A stretch of 64,000 nt of DNA from Dillenia suffruticosa. Lineage: Eukaryota; Streptophyta; Magnoliopsida; Dilleniales; Dilleniaceae. The stretch spans positions 3,852,501 to 3,916,500 of the forward strand of contig JAVTVX010000016.1 in assembly GCA_033439265.1 (NCBI GenBank), in the 5' to 3' direction. The first letter of the stretch is position 1. Every line of letters starts with the position of its first letter. Under the pieces are notes generated by a model that had not been told where the DNA came from, made no database searches, and worked only from the letters and a program-made list of their open reading frames with translations. Positions 1 to 12,639 of the stretch are shown one piece after another. The translations under genes and the position numbers were made by a program.

Positions 1-556
1 GCACAAAACCAACCCAACCATCAATATGCAATCACATACACCAAAAATAAAATAAATGCCTACTCAAAGGATCCAAACAAAATTCAATAAAAATAATTGT
101 CAAATAAGGTTTTTGAAAAAGTAGAAAGAAATAAGATTCTCAACGTGAGTTTACTTAACCCAATAAAATTTAATCATCACGAAAAATAAAAGTATAGTAT
201 TTCAATGCATTTATAGATATCCATCCATTTTCAAAATAATTTATCAAATCCCAATAACTCAACATGCATTCATCACACAACCAAAGGATCAGTCTGATCC
301 ATCCATATTCAAAACATGCAAGCATAAGGCCATCCCAGTCATCTTAAACCAATCACATGCACAAAACCAACCCAACCATCAATATGAAATCATATACACC
401 AAAAATAAAATAAATCCCTACTCAAAGGATCCAAACAAAATTCAATAAAAATAATTGTCAAATAAGGTTTTTGAAAAAGTAGAAAGAAATAAAATTCTCA
501 ACGTGAATTTACATAACCCAATAAAATTTAATCATCAAGAAAAATAAAAATATAGT
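1..556 (+). repeat. Direct duplication, 358-bp offset
   Basis: Bases 1-198 recur at 359-556 in the same orientation with a handful of substitutions. Both copies begin GCACAAAACCAACCCAACC and end near AATTTAATCATCA. The first copy may continue upstream of the window. No coding potential is seen. It looks like part of an unclassified tandem or LTR-type repeat. Confidence 0.85.
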
Positions 557-1850
557 TCCAAATAAATTTCCAAAACAGTCATTAACATTCACCTCCATTT
601 GGTCCTACTAATACCTCAAGAGAATCAAAAGTCGATATCCAAAAGAGTTCTCAAAATATTTTCCGTCTGCTTAAAGATAAGAGCTAACCTCCAAACTAAA
701 CATCCTGTGTAAAAACAAAATGACAGGAATGAGTATAAACAATACTTAATGAGTGAAATAATATGTTATGTAATGAATGAGGGGTGTGTGTGGATATGTC
801 AAATAATATTCTAAAAAATCATTTTCATCATATTCAATTTTATAAATATTCTGCATAGATATCAAGATTTTCCGAACAAATCTAAAAATCACAATAAAAT
901 AAGTTTTATACATTCGAGTTATATCATGGTTTTCAAACAAATAACGGGGATTATCAAAATATTATATCCGACAATAATCTACCGCGACCAATAGCGAATC
1001 TGTCAGGGGTGTTCAAACATTTTACATTTATCAAGTGGCCTTAACCTTGGCGTTTGCTCGAGACCTCCTTGGCAGTACAACCAAGTTAGCCTGATGTGAC
1101 AAAAGAGACGTCTCCCGAGCTCGACTAACCTCTCCGTCTAATAAAACCCTAATCACATTGCCTCATCGAGCCATACCATGATAGGAAATAACTATAGTTA
1201 CTAATAGAGGTTCAGTCTCACACCCCAAACCAATAAATACACCATTCCATACTTAACCAATATAACAAATATATTAAATTTAATTCAACTATTTTTCAAA
1301 TCAAGTCATACTCAATATATCACATAAAGTATGGCCATTATCCATTTACAATAATTTGGATGCATAACTATATCAAATTATGTATAGAGACAATCTACAC
1401 ACACAAAATATTTCAAAACTCATTTTAAAATCATTTAAAAAAATCAAATAAAATATTTTACTCATTTAGAATATAACATAAAATCTACTCACATTTTGGG
1501 AGGATAATCACTCCCAATCCATAATTCAATCCAAAGTAAATCACTTTAACCCTTAATTGTTTCAACTTAAACTAATAGATATGAATTTATCAATCGATCA
1601 CCGACTAACATTAGAAAAAATCAATATTTTTCATACAATCCAAATTTTAATTTTCCAAAATTCATCAATTCATCATCTAATTTTCTCAAACTATATCACC
1701 AACTTAGGGAAATAATTCTCATTTCAAGATTTTTTCAAATTTTAACATTACATACACCTTATATCAAAATTTCTAAACTTTATTCTTCCAATCTCAACAA
1801 ATAATTTATATACTAGTAAAATACACTCTAATTTAAGATAAAGGAAGATA
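557..1850. other. Unassigned A+T-rich repeat-like sequence
   Basis: No gene is visible. A markedly less A+T-rich island at about 1030-1190 (CTCGAGACCTCCTTGGC and neighbours) stands out from its surroundings. It may belong to an old LTR element, but I find no primer-binding site or protein motif to prove it. Confidence 0.5.
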
Positions 1851-2082
1851 AATTACCTTACTAGAATCACCAATTTTGTCTTTTTGTCACGTCACCTTCA
1901 AACCATAGTTTTTCTCTCTCTATAAAAACCCAAACTTTCAAAATAAATCCAAAATTTATATAAAAATAACTGAAACTCAAATATAGAAAAGAGAATTATC
2001 TCTATTGGAACCACTAATTTTCATCTATTGTTGAGTCATTCCAAACCTTAGGATTTTCTCTCTCTAGGAAAACTTGAATTTT
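1851..2082 (+). repeat. Imperfect tandem duplication, about 142-bp period
   Basis: 1851-1938 and 1993-2082 align imperfectly. Both run from AATTA-C-T through CACTAATTTT or CACCAATTTT to a TTTTCTCTCTCTA tract. Together with the 358-bp duplication upstream, this suggests the first 2.3 kb is one unclassified repeat region. Confidence 0.6.
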
Positions 2083-2167
2083 CCTCTAAATTCAACATTT
2101 TAGGGGATTTATTGAAAAGTTTGGAGTTTAAATCTTTGGGTGTTTGGGAAAATTTGAGCCAACTTTG

Positions 2168-2277
2168 TTGGAGAAAAGAGAGAGGAGAAGAGAGATGGCG
2201 AGAGAGAAGAGAGGAGGCAATCAGAGGAGAGGGCAAAAGAGAAGAGAGCCTCGGGTGGGAAAAGAGAGAGTGAGGGA
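2168..2277 (+). repeat. GA-rich purine tract
   Basis: This is an almost pure purine strand of GAGAGA/AGGAGA motifs. It is low complexity. Open frames across it on the minus strand are compositional artefacts. Confidence 0.8.
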
Positions 2278-2346
2278 ATAAGGAAGTGTGAATAGAGTGG
2301 TGGTGGTGGGGCCCACCACCTTTTTTTTGTTTTTTTTTTTTTTTTT

Positions 2347-2810
2347 GGTATTACATACTCTTTCTCTCTATATTTAGGGTATTTTCTTGATTTATCAAAT
2401 ATTTTATTGAAAATATCTATTAAAAATTCACTCAAATATTTTCATACTTTTATAGAAATGTCATCAAATCGTATGGTTTTATTATTTTTCATTCTTTTTA
2501 AGGCCTCCTTCACTTCATAGGGATGAATTTTACATTTGAAATTTTTATTAACATCTTTTACAGGTATCTCAGTATTTCTTATATTTATTGTACTTTTAAT
2601 ATTAAAAAGATTATCAAAATAGTTCCTTCAACACTTTCTTATATCCTCATTTTTTACAAGTATATTATTGTTTCACTTTTAATACACTTAACACTATTTA
2701 GATATTTTCCGTTTTTTCCCTTAATTTTACAATTCTGTAAATCTCTCTTTCTTCGTTTTTAGTCTCAATTCTTTTGTATAGTTTGTTATACACCTTACTT
2801 TTGATTTTTC
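2347..2810 (-). pseudogene. RTE-clade LINE reverse transcriptase fragment
   Basis: Read on the minus strand, the conceptual translation contains EVKEALKRMKN, a decayed PDGIPI-type block, a FLIDIFNKI block and an upstream ETKNEERDLQN-like block. These are the linker and N-terminal RT region of plant RTE LINEs, as in the better copies at 16.1, 28 and 54 kb of this window. It is interrupted by stops and breaks off at a poly(T) run at 2321-2346. It is a dead fragment. Confidence 0.75.
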
Positions 2811-3765
2811 TAAAAATGAAAATAATTTTTTGTTTTTCACACATTAAGTTTAATTTTTTCTCTTTTTAAAAGAACCAAAATTAGTTTTTCCCTCAAAATT
2901 AAGCAAATTAACTTTTTTAAACAAATTAATTTAATTCATAATTTTTTCTGTAAAACATTGATTTTAAATTGTCATAGACTAAAGAAATCAAATCTATTTC
3001 CCTTTCTATGAGACCAAGCACATTAGTTTTTTTGGCTCTAAAATGTCGATTTGATTCATATTTTCTATTTTTAAACAAATTGATTTTAAGTTTTTCTCTC
3101 TAAAACTTAATGCATTAATTTATCTCTAGATAAAAATACATTAATTTTAAGTTTTTCCTCTCAAAATATAAATTTATTTAACATTTTTCTCTCTAAATAT
3201 ATTATGTTAAGTTTCTCACTAGAAAAAATAAATTTAGTCTTTTTGCTTTCAAAACTAAGAACATTAATTTATTGTAAAATATTAATTTAATTCATACTTT
3301 TTCTCTAAATACATCAATTTTGAGTTTTATTCTCAATAAAACTAAATCTAGTATTTATCTCTCCAAAATTTAGTGCATTGATTTTCATTCACTAAAAAAT
3401 TAATTTATTTCGCATTTTCTTTTCCTTAACTCATTGATATAAAATTTTCTCTCAAAAAACTATTTAGAACTTCTCTCTTTAAAGCTATCATATTAATTTT
3501 CTCTATCTAAAGTCAATTAAATTTAGCTTTTCTCTCTCTAAATATGAAGATTTTAAATTCTCTCTACAAAATTAACTATATTAATTTTCTCTTTTTTAAA
3601 AATTAAATTCTAAATTTATGAATATTTGATATTTCCTTGAGAAAAACTAAATTTTATTTTATTTTCAATCTAAAATTAAATACATTAGTTTTTCTTTCTA
3701 AAAAATTAATTTAGTTTCGTTTTTTCTCTAATGCATTGGTTCTAAAATCTTTTTCCTCTTTAGGT
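2811..3765 (+). repeat. Degenerate TTTTCTCTCTAAA array
   Basis: About 1 kb is built from degenerate 40-60-base units around a core like CATTAATTTTAAGTTTTTCT followed by CTCTAAA. Spacing is irregular and copies are diverged. There is no coding potential. The same motif family occurs in reverse complement at 12640-13270. Confidence 0.65.
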
Positions 3766-3857
3766 TGTTCGATTGATTAACATATTCTTGCATGCACTTC
3801 CGCATATATCGTTATATTCCAAGCAAATTGGTATTAGAGCCTAAGGATTTGAATCAA

Positions 3858-4376
3858 TTAGGATCTCATGATAGATTTGCTTTGTATGAAATTGAGAATT
3901 TAAATGGAAGATATGACATCAGCCTATGGCAAATCAAGATGCATGCTTTTTTTGTGCAATAAGGATTATATAAGGTGTTCAAAGAAAACAATATCTACTA
4001 GGAGCCAAAATGCAAAAAGAGGATCCCTTGGAGAGAGTGCATGGTGCTATCTTGTTGGAACTTTCAAATGAGATTTTATATGAAGTTGCATAGGACGACT
4101 CGATAGTCAATATATAGCTCAGATCGGAGAGTATACATACGATGAAGTCCTTGACAAATCGGCTTTATCTAAAGAAACAATTATGCACATTGAGGATACA
4201 AGAAGGTACATCAGTTCAAGCACTTACTGATGAGTTAAGCAAAACTATTCTTGATTTAAATATTATCAATATTAAGATCGATGATGAGAGCCAACCTTTG
4301 ATTTTGTTATGTTCTTTGCTTCCATCATTTGAAACATTTGTTGATACCATACTTTATGGCTAAGATACCATCACCT
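3858..4376 (+). pseudogene. Copia gag (UBN2-type) remnant
   Basis: The translation has a LNGRYDISLWQIKM block, then from 4142 an open stretch with KSLTNRLYLKKQL, a DELSKTILDL block and LILLCSLLPSFE ending at LYG. This is the conserved gag core of plant copia elements. In-frame stops separate the two halves. It does not code for a functional capsid protein. Confidence 0.8.
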
Positions 4377-6292
4377 TCAAGGATGTCGGGGCGTCTTTGA
4401 ACTCTAAGGAGTTGAAGAAGAAGGTGTCGATTAATTTTTTGAGAATCAATTGAAAGAATTGCTTGTTTATAGAAATAGAACTAAGAATAGAAGCACTCAA
4501 ATTTAAAAAAAAAAAAAAAAAGAAGGACAAATCTAGATAGAGGAAAGCTCACTAAAACTATAGCAATAAAGGTCACTACAAACGAGACTATCCAAGGTCA
4601 AAGGGTAATGGAGATACAGCTAATGTAGTTGATGATAGTGTAGAGAGTTCTGAAGATGCTCATAGTATTCTTACAATCATGAGTGGTATTCAAAAGGACA
4701 CGTGGATTCTTGATTTAGTTTGCTACCATCATATTTGTCCAAATAAATGCCGGTTCATCCCATATCAATTAGTGACACGAGCAATGTATAATTAGGAGAT
4801 GATTTCTCACTTCAATTATTGGGATTGGCATACTTTGTATTTCATGGTGCGATGAGAATAATAGAAGTTCGTTATATTCCAAACATGAATAAGAATCTCA
4901 TATCCTTGAGTCTCTTGGATAGAAAGGGCTATTGACTTTGACGAGAACAGTGCCAGTGACCTTTATTGCTAATTGTTAACACAAATTTTGGGACTATTGT
5001 TCTATACTTATCTATAGATCTTGATGATGATTTTACTTTTAAGAAGGACATGACAGAGTTGAGCAAGCATGGTTTGTTGTGTGGTCAAAAAATTGGAAAC
5101 TTAGATTTCTGTGAGCATTATGACTATGGAAAATAGTGTAGATTGAAATTCAGTACAATAATTCATCAAACTAAGGGAACAATAGATTACATCCATTCAA
5201 ACTAGTAGGGAATCACCAAATAGATAATGGTTTAGAATCTTGTTAAGGTGATTTGATCTTTTTTGCAAAAATGAAAGAATAGCTAGACATCGTATTGTTA
5301 TTAGAACACCATAATAGAATGATATTATAAAATAGATGAATAAAATACTTATTAAGAGAGCAAGATGCATGCTCTCAAATGAGTGTATCAAAGGCATTTT
5401 GAGTATAAGTTGCGAACATAACTTCCTATTTGGTTAATCGGTCTCCATCGATATAATTGAATTTAAGATTTTTGAGTAAGTCTCATAGGTAAAATTGACG
5501 ATCACTCTATTTTAAAAGTATTTGGTTGTCTAGCACATACTCATTTGAATGATGGTAAACTTGAACCTAAGATAAAGAAATGCATATTACTGGCCTATGC
5601 CTCTCAAGTAAAGGGGTATCAATTGTGGTGTATTGATCCAAAATCACCCAAGTTTATTATGACTTGGGATGTTACCTTTAGCGAGTCTACATTATTTTAA
5701 AATGAGAGTTCTATAATTGTTACTACAAATGACCATAGAGTTAGCAAGCAAGTGGACTTTGAGGTCGAAGCTCCTAAGATAGTGATGATGGTGGTATTGT
5801 CCAAAATACATCTTATGATAAGGTGCATGATCATGAGGAGGCACCTTAAGTACACCAACAACCTAGAGCTACGTGCAGACCATGGAGAAATATTAGACTA
5901 CCTTCAATATATGATGACAATATTACTTGTGTTGACAGTTATTTTGATACCTATTTTTTGTGTGTGGCTAAGGATGCTACTAATGTGCCTTGCACCTAAC
6001 ATAAGTCCATTTCTTGTGATGAGATATCTTAGTGGTTTGCAACTATGAGTGAAAAGCTTGAATCTCTTTACAAGAACTAGACATTTGTGAAACTTCCCTA
6101 AAGGTTAGAAAATTGTTGGATGCAAATAGGTCTTCAAGAAGAAGAAAAAATCCCATAGATTGAGGATCTAGATTCAAGGCACAATTGGTAGTCAAGGGCT
6201 ATACTCGAAGGGAAAAGATCAACAACAACCAAGTGTTCTCTCTAATAGGGAACATAGTTTAATCTGAGTTTTGCTTATTATGGTAACTTAGA

Positions 6293-6738
6293 TGCCATTT
6301 GGGATTGCTTAAAGAATGCGTTTATAAGCACTTACTGCTTATAAGCAGTTTTTTAACTTATAAGCTCATTTTAATTTTTTCAAAAAATAAGTTGTTATCT
6401 ATTTAGATAAATATTGCTTAAAATAATTAGTTGTTTGGTAAATAAGTGTTTATAATCTATATAAAATAGAGAAAAATTATACTGGATATAAAATGTGGTA
6501 TAGTTGTAATTTTTGTTATAAAAGGGTAAAAATAAAATTTTATTGGTTAAAGTAGCTTATTTTAATTGTGCTTAAAATCACTAAAATGAAAAAGTTGGTG
6601 GGAATAGTTTTTTTTTTTTTCGTATAAGTATTTTTGGGTTTATAAATATTTTTATAAATTTTAGTCACCAAATAGTTATAATTTTAATTTTAACTTATAA
6701 GCTGAACCAGTTATAAGCAATCATAAACACCCTTTTAT
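6293..6738. mobile_element. hAT-like MITE with CTTATAAGC motifs
   Basis: A non-coding insertion splits the copia RT. The left end reads GGGATTGCTTAAAGAATGCG and the reverse complement of the right end reads GTTTATGATTGCTTATAACT, giving an imperfect terminal inverted repeat. Palindromic GCTTATAAGC motifs recur inside. This resembles plant hAT-derived MITEs. I could not fix an 8-bp target duplication. Confidence 0.55.
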
Positions 6739-6779
6739 TTTGATCAGCCTTAGGAATGAATTTACCTACAACAAATGAA

Positions 6780-7476
6780 AATGTTAATAGTTTCTGACAT
6801 GAAGGATCAGCTATGTTTACTTAAGAAGTCATTGTATGGTCTGAAACAATCTTTTAAGTTGTGGTCTAAGAGAGTTGGTATGTTTATGGTTACATAGATT
6901 ACACTAGGAGTGTATGTAATAGTTGTTTTTACTATAGGAAGCTTGATGATGGTTCTTGCATTTACTTGTTGTTATATGTGGATAACATATTAATTGTTGC
7001 TATGAGTGTATCATATATTGTTGAGTTAAAAATGCAAATTAGTGTTAAATTCAAGATGAAAGGCTTAGATTCAATGAAGAACATTCTTGGTATAAAAATT
7101 GATAGAGATTGGCATGCAAGAAAGTTGTTCTTGTCTAAAAAAAACTACATCTTAAATGTACTTGAGCATTTTGTCGTTTTAGATGCAAAGATTATCACTA
7201 CACCATTGAGGAGCACACTTTAAAGTTTTCGCTGAGTCATGAGACAGACAAAAAATGGGAATAATTATATGACTCATGTTTCTTATACTAATGTTGTGCA
7301 TCATGTATGCTATGGTGTGTACAATGCCTGATATTTCACAAGCTTTCAGTGTGGTTAGTAGGTATATAGCTAATTCCCAGAGAGGTCATTGGCAAGCAGT
7401 GAAGTGGATCCTCCATTATTTCAAGGGTACTATGGATGTTGGCTTAGTGTGTGACGGGTACTATGAGTACAAATGA
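6780..7476 (+). pseudogene. Copia reverse transcriptase/RNase H fragments
   Basis: The translation shows LLKKSLYGLKQS (6820-6850), then LLYVDNILIV at 6966, where the catalytic YVDD reads YVDN, then KNILGIKIDRD. The block from 7276 carries PDISQAFSVVSRYI and HYFKGT. Frames differ between pieces, so the protein is broken. Confidence 0.8.
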
Positions 7477-7709
7477 CAAAACTTGTTAGGAGTTTTAGGA
7501 AGAGGATCATTTTTTTCCTTAGTTGATCACGTATGGTTTTCTAAATATCCGAGATGGTGACATACCAATTTCACATCCTAATTCTTAATTTCTGATTCAT
7601 GTTTTTCCATTTTAATTTCAAAGGCTATGCTTAAGTGATCAGCATAATAGGAATCAAAAGAATGGCTTGGTGATACGAAGCAAGTGTGGAGATCAAAATT
7701 TTGAAATTT

Positions 7710-8705
7710 AAGGTAGAACTTCAAGGTGGTTAGGTGTAGAGAGAAAGAAAGAGAGTTGAGAAGGAGAGAGATGGAGATAGAGAAAGAACGGCGATTGATA
7801 GGAGACAAGTGATTAAACATATAAGGAAAACATACTGACTCCAACTTTTAGATAATTGCAATAGTATTCTGCTCCCACAAGGCATATAAGAAACTTACAT
7901 TTAGATCCTTCTAACTTAATAAGGTTAGCAAAGTAGTTCTTAAAAAGGAAAGGAAGTGCCCTAAGCCATTGAGTGAGGGTTAACATATAATACGTTACAA
8001 GGAATATCAAAAAGAATTAAACGATAATAAAGACATAAACTCTAGATGAGAGGGAGGCTTCCAAATTTCAAAAAACTAAACTTCAAAAATGGATTGAGTA
8101 ACTTACTAATTTTTATATATAGTTCTCAATTCGAAAGGCATCACAATATGAAACTCAAAATGCTACACTTGATTCCCTACAAGGAATCATGTCCTTGGGA
8201 TTCACTCAAAATTTGAAACAAACAAGATCATGCAAAACCAAAATCGACAATTACAATCATTATTAACAATGAAACTAATTGAAGATCAAGACCATAGTAA
8301 GAAAAATAAAAGATTTTACCATGGATACCGACAAAAGACAAAGAAATCAAGGTAGAACTTCAAGATGATTAGGGTTTTGCGTAGAGAGAGAAAAATAGAT
8401 GATAGGGAGAGATATTAAAAGAGAGAAAGGCAGTTGATAAGACAAAAGAGTGATCAAATATAGTGGGAAAAAGCTATTACATCCAACTTTTGGGTTATCA
8501 CAATAGTGCTCCACATGAATTAGTTTATGCAATTATTTAAAATTTTGGATTTCTCCCACAAGACACATAAAAAGCTTATATTTGAGTCCTAACTTAACAT
8601 GGTTTGCAATGGAGTTCTTAAAGAGGAAAGGAAGTGTCTCAACCCTCCAAGTGAGGTTTAACACATAATATGATACAAGAAACACCACAAAGGATAATTT
8701 TTTTC
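7710..8705 (+). repeat. Diverged direct repeat pair
   Basis: 7710-8030 and 8349-8705 align in the same orientation. Both start AGGTAGAACTTCAAG, pass through a GA-rich stretch and a CCAACTTTT block, and end in a GTTAACAYATAATA-like block followed by ACAAGRAAYA. The second copy has an extra segment near 8510-8550. No coding content is seen. It could be an old LTR pair around a collapsed interior or a local duplication. Confidence 0.7.
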
Positions 8706-9550
8706 TCTCAAAATAATAAATCCATTTGAATCTTCCGATACTTAAAATTCTTTCTATCAAATAATAGGGATTAGATTCTAATTTTTCACTAATTTTATTA
8801 TTTTGTATGCTTAAAAGAGTATGTATTGATTTTTTCTATTTTAAGATAATGTTTGATTTAGTTATTCAATTGGATAAATAGTTTCTCATATTATTTATAC
8901 CTATATAATGTCATTTGATTCAATTTAAATGATTTATGTATTGGGGTAGTGTGATGGCACATATAATAGGTATGAATCGTGGTTATATCACATAAAGTAA
9001 AAAATCATAACTAATTGATGGAGTTAGACATATTATTAATTGATGGAGTTAGATATTATTATGTATAACTAATAACTTGAAATTCCCAAGTTAATCAGGA
9101 ATAGTTTACCTTTTGATCATCAAATATGATTTGTACTCAATAAAAGTTAGTGCAGTTAGCTAAATCTTAACAAAATGTATAGATTAATATTTTCAAATAT
9201 ATTATGAAATGAAAATTGGTATTCGATAACTGTGTAGTTCATGTACTCTTGCGGATTGTGAAGTTAGAGATATGTGTTTTGATGTATTATAAGTAAGACA
9301 TTTTATCAGTCAAGAGTTTCATACATTGGATATGTAGTATTAGTTAGTTAGGACATACATATACAATATACAATTTATGCTAACTGTGTCACATATTACC
9401 TTTTTGTGCCATACTAGTTGACTATCTAGAAACTAAAGTTATTTGTTATAATATTGTTCATATTAGATGTTTTTAAAACTTGTGTAGTATTATTAGTTAA
9501 TGGAAGATATTGGCAAAATATATTGTAATGATGAGTAAAATATGTTAGAT
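8706..9550. other. A+T-rich sequence, nothing recognised
   Basis: No gene, RNA or TE motif was recognised. A short local duplication of TTAATTGATGGAGTTAGA occurs near 9012-9055. Confidence 0.5.
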
Positions 9551-9551
9551 T

Positions 9552-11340
9552 GATGCAAAATTAACAAGAAAGTGTTTAAAACAAGTTTTAGAATGTTTGA
9601 AGGCAGATAATTTAGTTGTAGACCTGAATAAGTCGACTCATCCATTAAACAAGTCGACATGCCAAGTATTAATCAGTCTTATAAACAAAAATAAAAGGCT
9701 AGTCAAGTCAACTCACTTAGACATCAAGTCGACTTGTTAAGTAAAGGTCAACATCTGAACTAAGATAGAATGTTAGACAAATCAACTTGCTATGAGGTAT
9801 AGTCTCTCTAAATTTAAATAGTAGGTTAGTCAAGTCGAATAACCTACGAATTCAAGTCAACTTAAAGAACATTCTGTGAAAAAGATTAAGAGACTAAGTA
9901 AAAGTCTAACACAGCCTAAAACATAAGTCGACATGTCCTATAGAAGAATCAAAGAAATCACAAATTTGAGTTCTAACGATTGAAAATTTAAAATGCTAAC
10001 AGTCAAAATGAATTTAAATCACACTACACCAAGTCCAAGTCAACTCATATAGTCAACTTGTCATATTAACACACAAAAATTTATGAAAATCAAGTTGGCT
10101 CACAAGTTAGATCATAAGTTAAAACTAGGACACAATACACAAGTCAGGACACAAGTCAAGACCTAAAGTTTATGTCAAATACTAAACCAAGTCGACTTAC
10201 ACATTATACAAGTTGACTTGCGTATTGTGGACTTAGAATATTTTAAGTGTCACTAATCTCAAGTCGACCTATGCATTGTACATAGTTGACCTACACATGT
10301 GTATTATAGTGAAAAACTTAAAAATTATTGAGTACAATTCGACCCAGCTATTCTTCAAATCGACTTTCATAAAATATTGATTTCACATAACACCTTCACT
10401 AGTCGACTACAACCAACAACAAGTCAACTTGCATGAAACACAATAAAAAAGATTGCCAAGTCAAGGTTGTACCAAGTTGACCAAATCAATGCATGAGTCG
10501 ACCTGCATAAGCGTTAAACATTACAGGACTCAAAAATAAGTTGACTAAAGAGCAAAACCAGTTGATATAAATCAATATGAGCTATACAGAACAATTACTC
10601 AAGTTGACATAAGATCAAAATATGTCAACTTACTTGAGCCACAATGAAAAAAAAATGTTTAAGTACCGACAAGCAGAAGTTTTCTTAAAAAGAGCACAAA
10701 CCAACTTGCACAAGCAACAAAGTATAAATACTTGAGCAAAATGAAACACAAGTTGACTTGACATACATATGAAGTTAACTTACACTAGCCATAGAATAAA
10801 CAAAATTCAAAACTTAGTCGACTTGAAGAAAGAAGAAATCGACTTGATGTGAGTAACGGTTAGTTATTTAGAAAAGTTGTTTAAACACTTAATGAACTTC
10901 AACTACTTTCAACAGTTATATTTATGTATTTAATGAAACTCAAAGGTTATCCTTTTAATAAACTTATAAATACAATACTCCAGTAGAAGATTGACAATCT
11001 TTGGAATCTTTTTGAGTTTCATTGAATACAATTAAACAACAATCTTTTTTGAAATTAATTTTCTATGTTGCATATTTCTTTTTGGGCTGTAATAGTTAAT
11101 TTGAAGTTAAAACTTCATCTTTGTAATTTTGTTTCACTTTCAAATCTTGTAAAAAACCAGAAGGAAAGACTCCTTTGGTCTGGCATTCAAAGAGCATTGA
11201 GTGAACTATGAATAATACCTGAATAAACTAGTTATTTGTACTATTTTTGAAAGAAATATTGAATTCAAAAATTCAGTTAAAGTTTGGAAGTTGACATACA
11301 CTAGAGAAGATGGAATCAATATAAATTTTGTGAGTCGAAT
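9552..11340 (+). mobile_element. Probable LTR rich in GTCGAC motifs
   Basis: A non-coding 1.8-kb block starts near TGATGCAAAATTAAC. About 9620-10860 contains repeated AAGTCGACTTG-like motifs. It then shows a TATAAATA box at about 10970, a downstream leader-like region and a pyrimidine-rich stretch. This is the layout of a long plant LTR (U3 with repeats, TATA, R-U5). No internal coding region follows, so a solo or truncated LTR is likely. Termini and target duplication are unresolved. Confidence 0.45.
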
Positions 11341-12236
11341 TTCTTTCTCTCTCCTCAATCTTCATTCAAAATCCATAAAATTTTAAAATTACCGAAAACA
11401 ATTTATTCATCTCCTCTAAATTATTAACAACTAGTTCTTTATGAAACAAGTTGAACAATTTTGGATATTTTATTTTTTAAGTAGACTCAACGAAATTAAA
11501 TAATTAAGAAAATGATAATATATTTTATTTATATGACCTCTTTTACGAGTATTACGTAGAGAGGCGGTATGTAAAATTACATATATGTCAAAGACAAAAT
11601 AATAAATTATAATGTGTTGACTTTTATAAATAATATGATATTTATTTTGAAATGCAATTTTAATATTGATTATATTATAAATATATTGGAAGTTAAAATA
11701 AATATGTTTTAGATCGTTTCTCTACTATAAAAATCTATTAGTATTGACTATTTACTTTCATGACAATATTTTGTGTAAATTAATAAGAAAAAAAAATAAT
11801 GTAAAGAGAGAAATTTAGGTTTCAATTGCAATTTTTAAAAAGTATTATAACTGGTATATAATTTAAAAAATTAATCTATCCCAATTTGTAATTTAAAAAA
11901 TCTTCTCTCCTGTTTTATAATTTCATATAAATTGTAATGGCTTTGATACCAAATATCGGCGAGACTTTGATTACAAGAACATAGTGGTTAGAAAAAATAT
12001 GTTCTATTTATATTGACGTTTTACTTGCTAAATATCACGACACTCTAAAGGGCACACCATATGTTTAATGCATCACCTTAATCACCCTTTCTGATACATA
12101 AACACTTAACTAAATAACAAAAAGTATGTTTAATGATCTTAGACGAGTTTTTTATATAATACTCATCTTCCAACTTATAACATACGCTCAATACTCTTGC
12201 TGCATTTATACTTTAAATGTCTTGGAAATCTATGTG
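11341..12236. other. A+T-rich intergenic sequence
   Basis: No gene is seen. GGCTTTGATACCA at 11940-11952 is the reverse complement of an initiator Met-tRNA PBS. It may mark a minus-strand LTR element remnant, but no gag or pol follows it. Confidence 0.4.
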
Positions 12237-12237
12237 A

Positions 12238-12269
<32 letters not shown>

Positions 12270-12277
12270 CATACACA
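12237..12277 (+). repeat. (TACA)n microsatellite
   Basis: Nine or so tandem ATAC/TACA units, slightly interrupted near the right end. Confidence 0.9.
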
Positions 12278-12639
12278 TGCACTATTCACCACGCAACGGG
12301 AAGGAAGTTGATGCTGTTATTCTTAAGAGCTTGTGAGTAATTTTTGTAAAGAGGGCACTTTCTAACCATTATAGATATGAAAATCTATTACTTTTATTCA
12401 TGATTAAGAATTCATTAACTTTGCTTTTAGCTAAATAATATTTGTAAAATAGTTTTTGAGGTATTTGCATGAAACAACATATTTTTTATTTTTAGACTAG
12501 CATTTGGTATAGAGTAAAAGGGGTTTAAAGATTATTACTTTTTCTTATTTTTCTCATATTTTATATACACAATTCAATTAAAGTATAATATAGAGGGGGT
12601 AATACGAATTCTGAATGGGGTGTAGAAGCATCCCCAAAT

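Larger units (their letters stand above)
3829..7560 (+). mobile_element. Decayed Ty1-copia retrotransposon
   Basis: A PBS matching initiator Met-tRNA (TGGTATTAGAGCC) starts at 3829. It is followed in order by gag (UBN2 type), a decayed protease/integrase zone, the integrase C-terminal block near 5590-5700, RT fragments around 6780-7220 and an RNase H-proximal block at 7276-7476. Stops and frameshifts are frequent. I could not identify either LTR with confidence. An hAT-like MITE is inserted in the RT at about 6293-6738. Confidence 0.8.

Noticed and set aside
2109..2435. 108-codon minus-strand frame
   Set aside because: It covers a GA-rich tract and poly(T). The C-terminal half is low complexity, and the part reading FLIDIFNKIFDK belongs to the LINE fragment.
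11940..11952. Possible minus-strand retrotransposon primer-binding site
   Set aside because: The 13-base match to a Met-tRNA PBS is suggestive, but no gag, pol or paired LTR could be found on the expected side.
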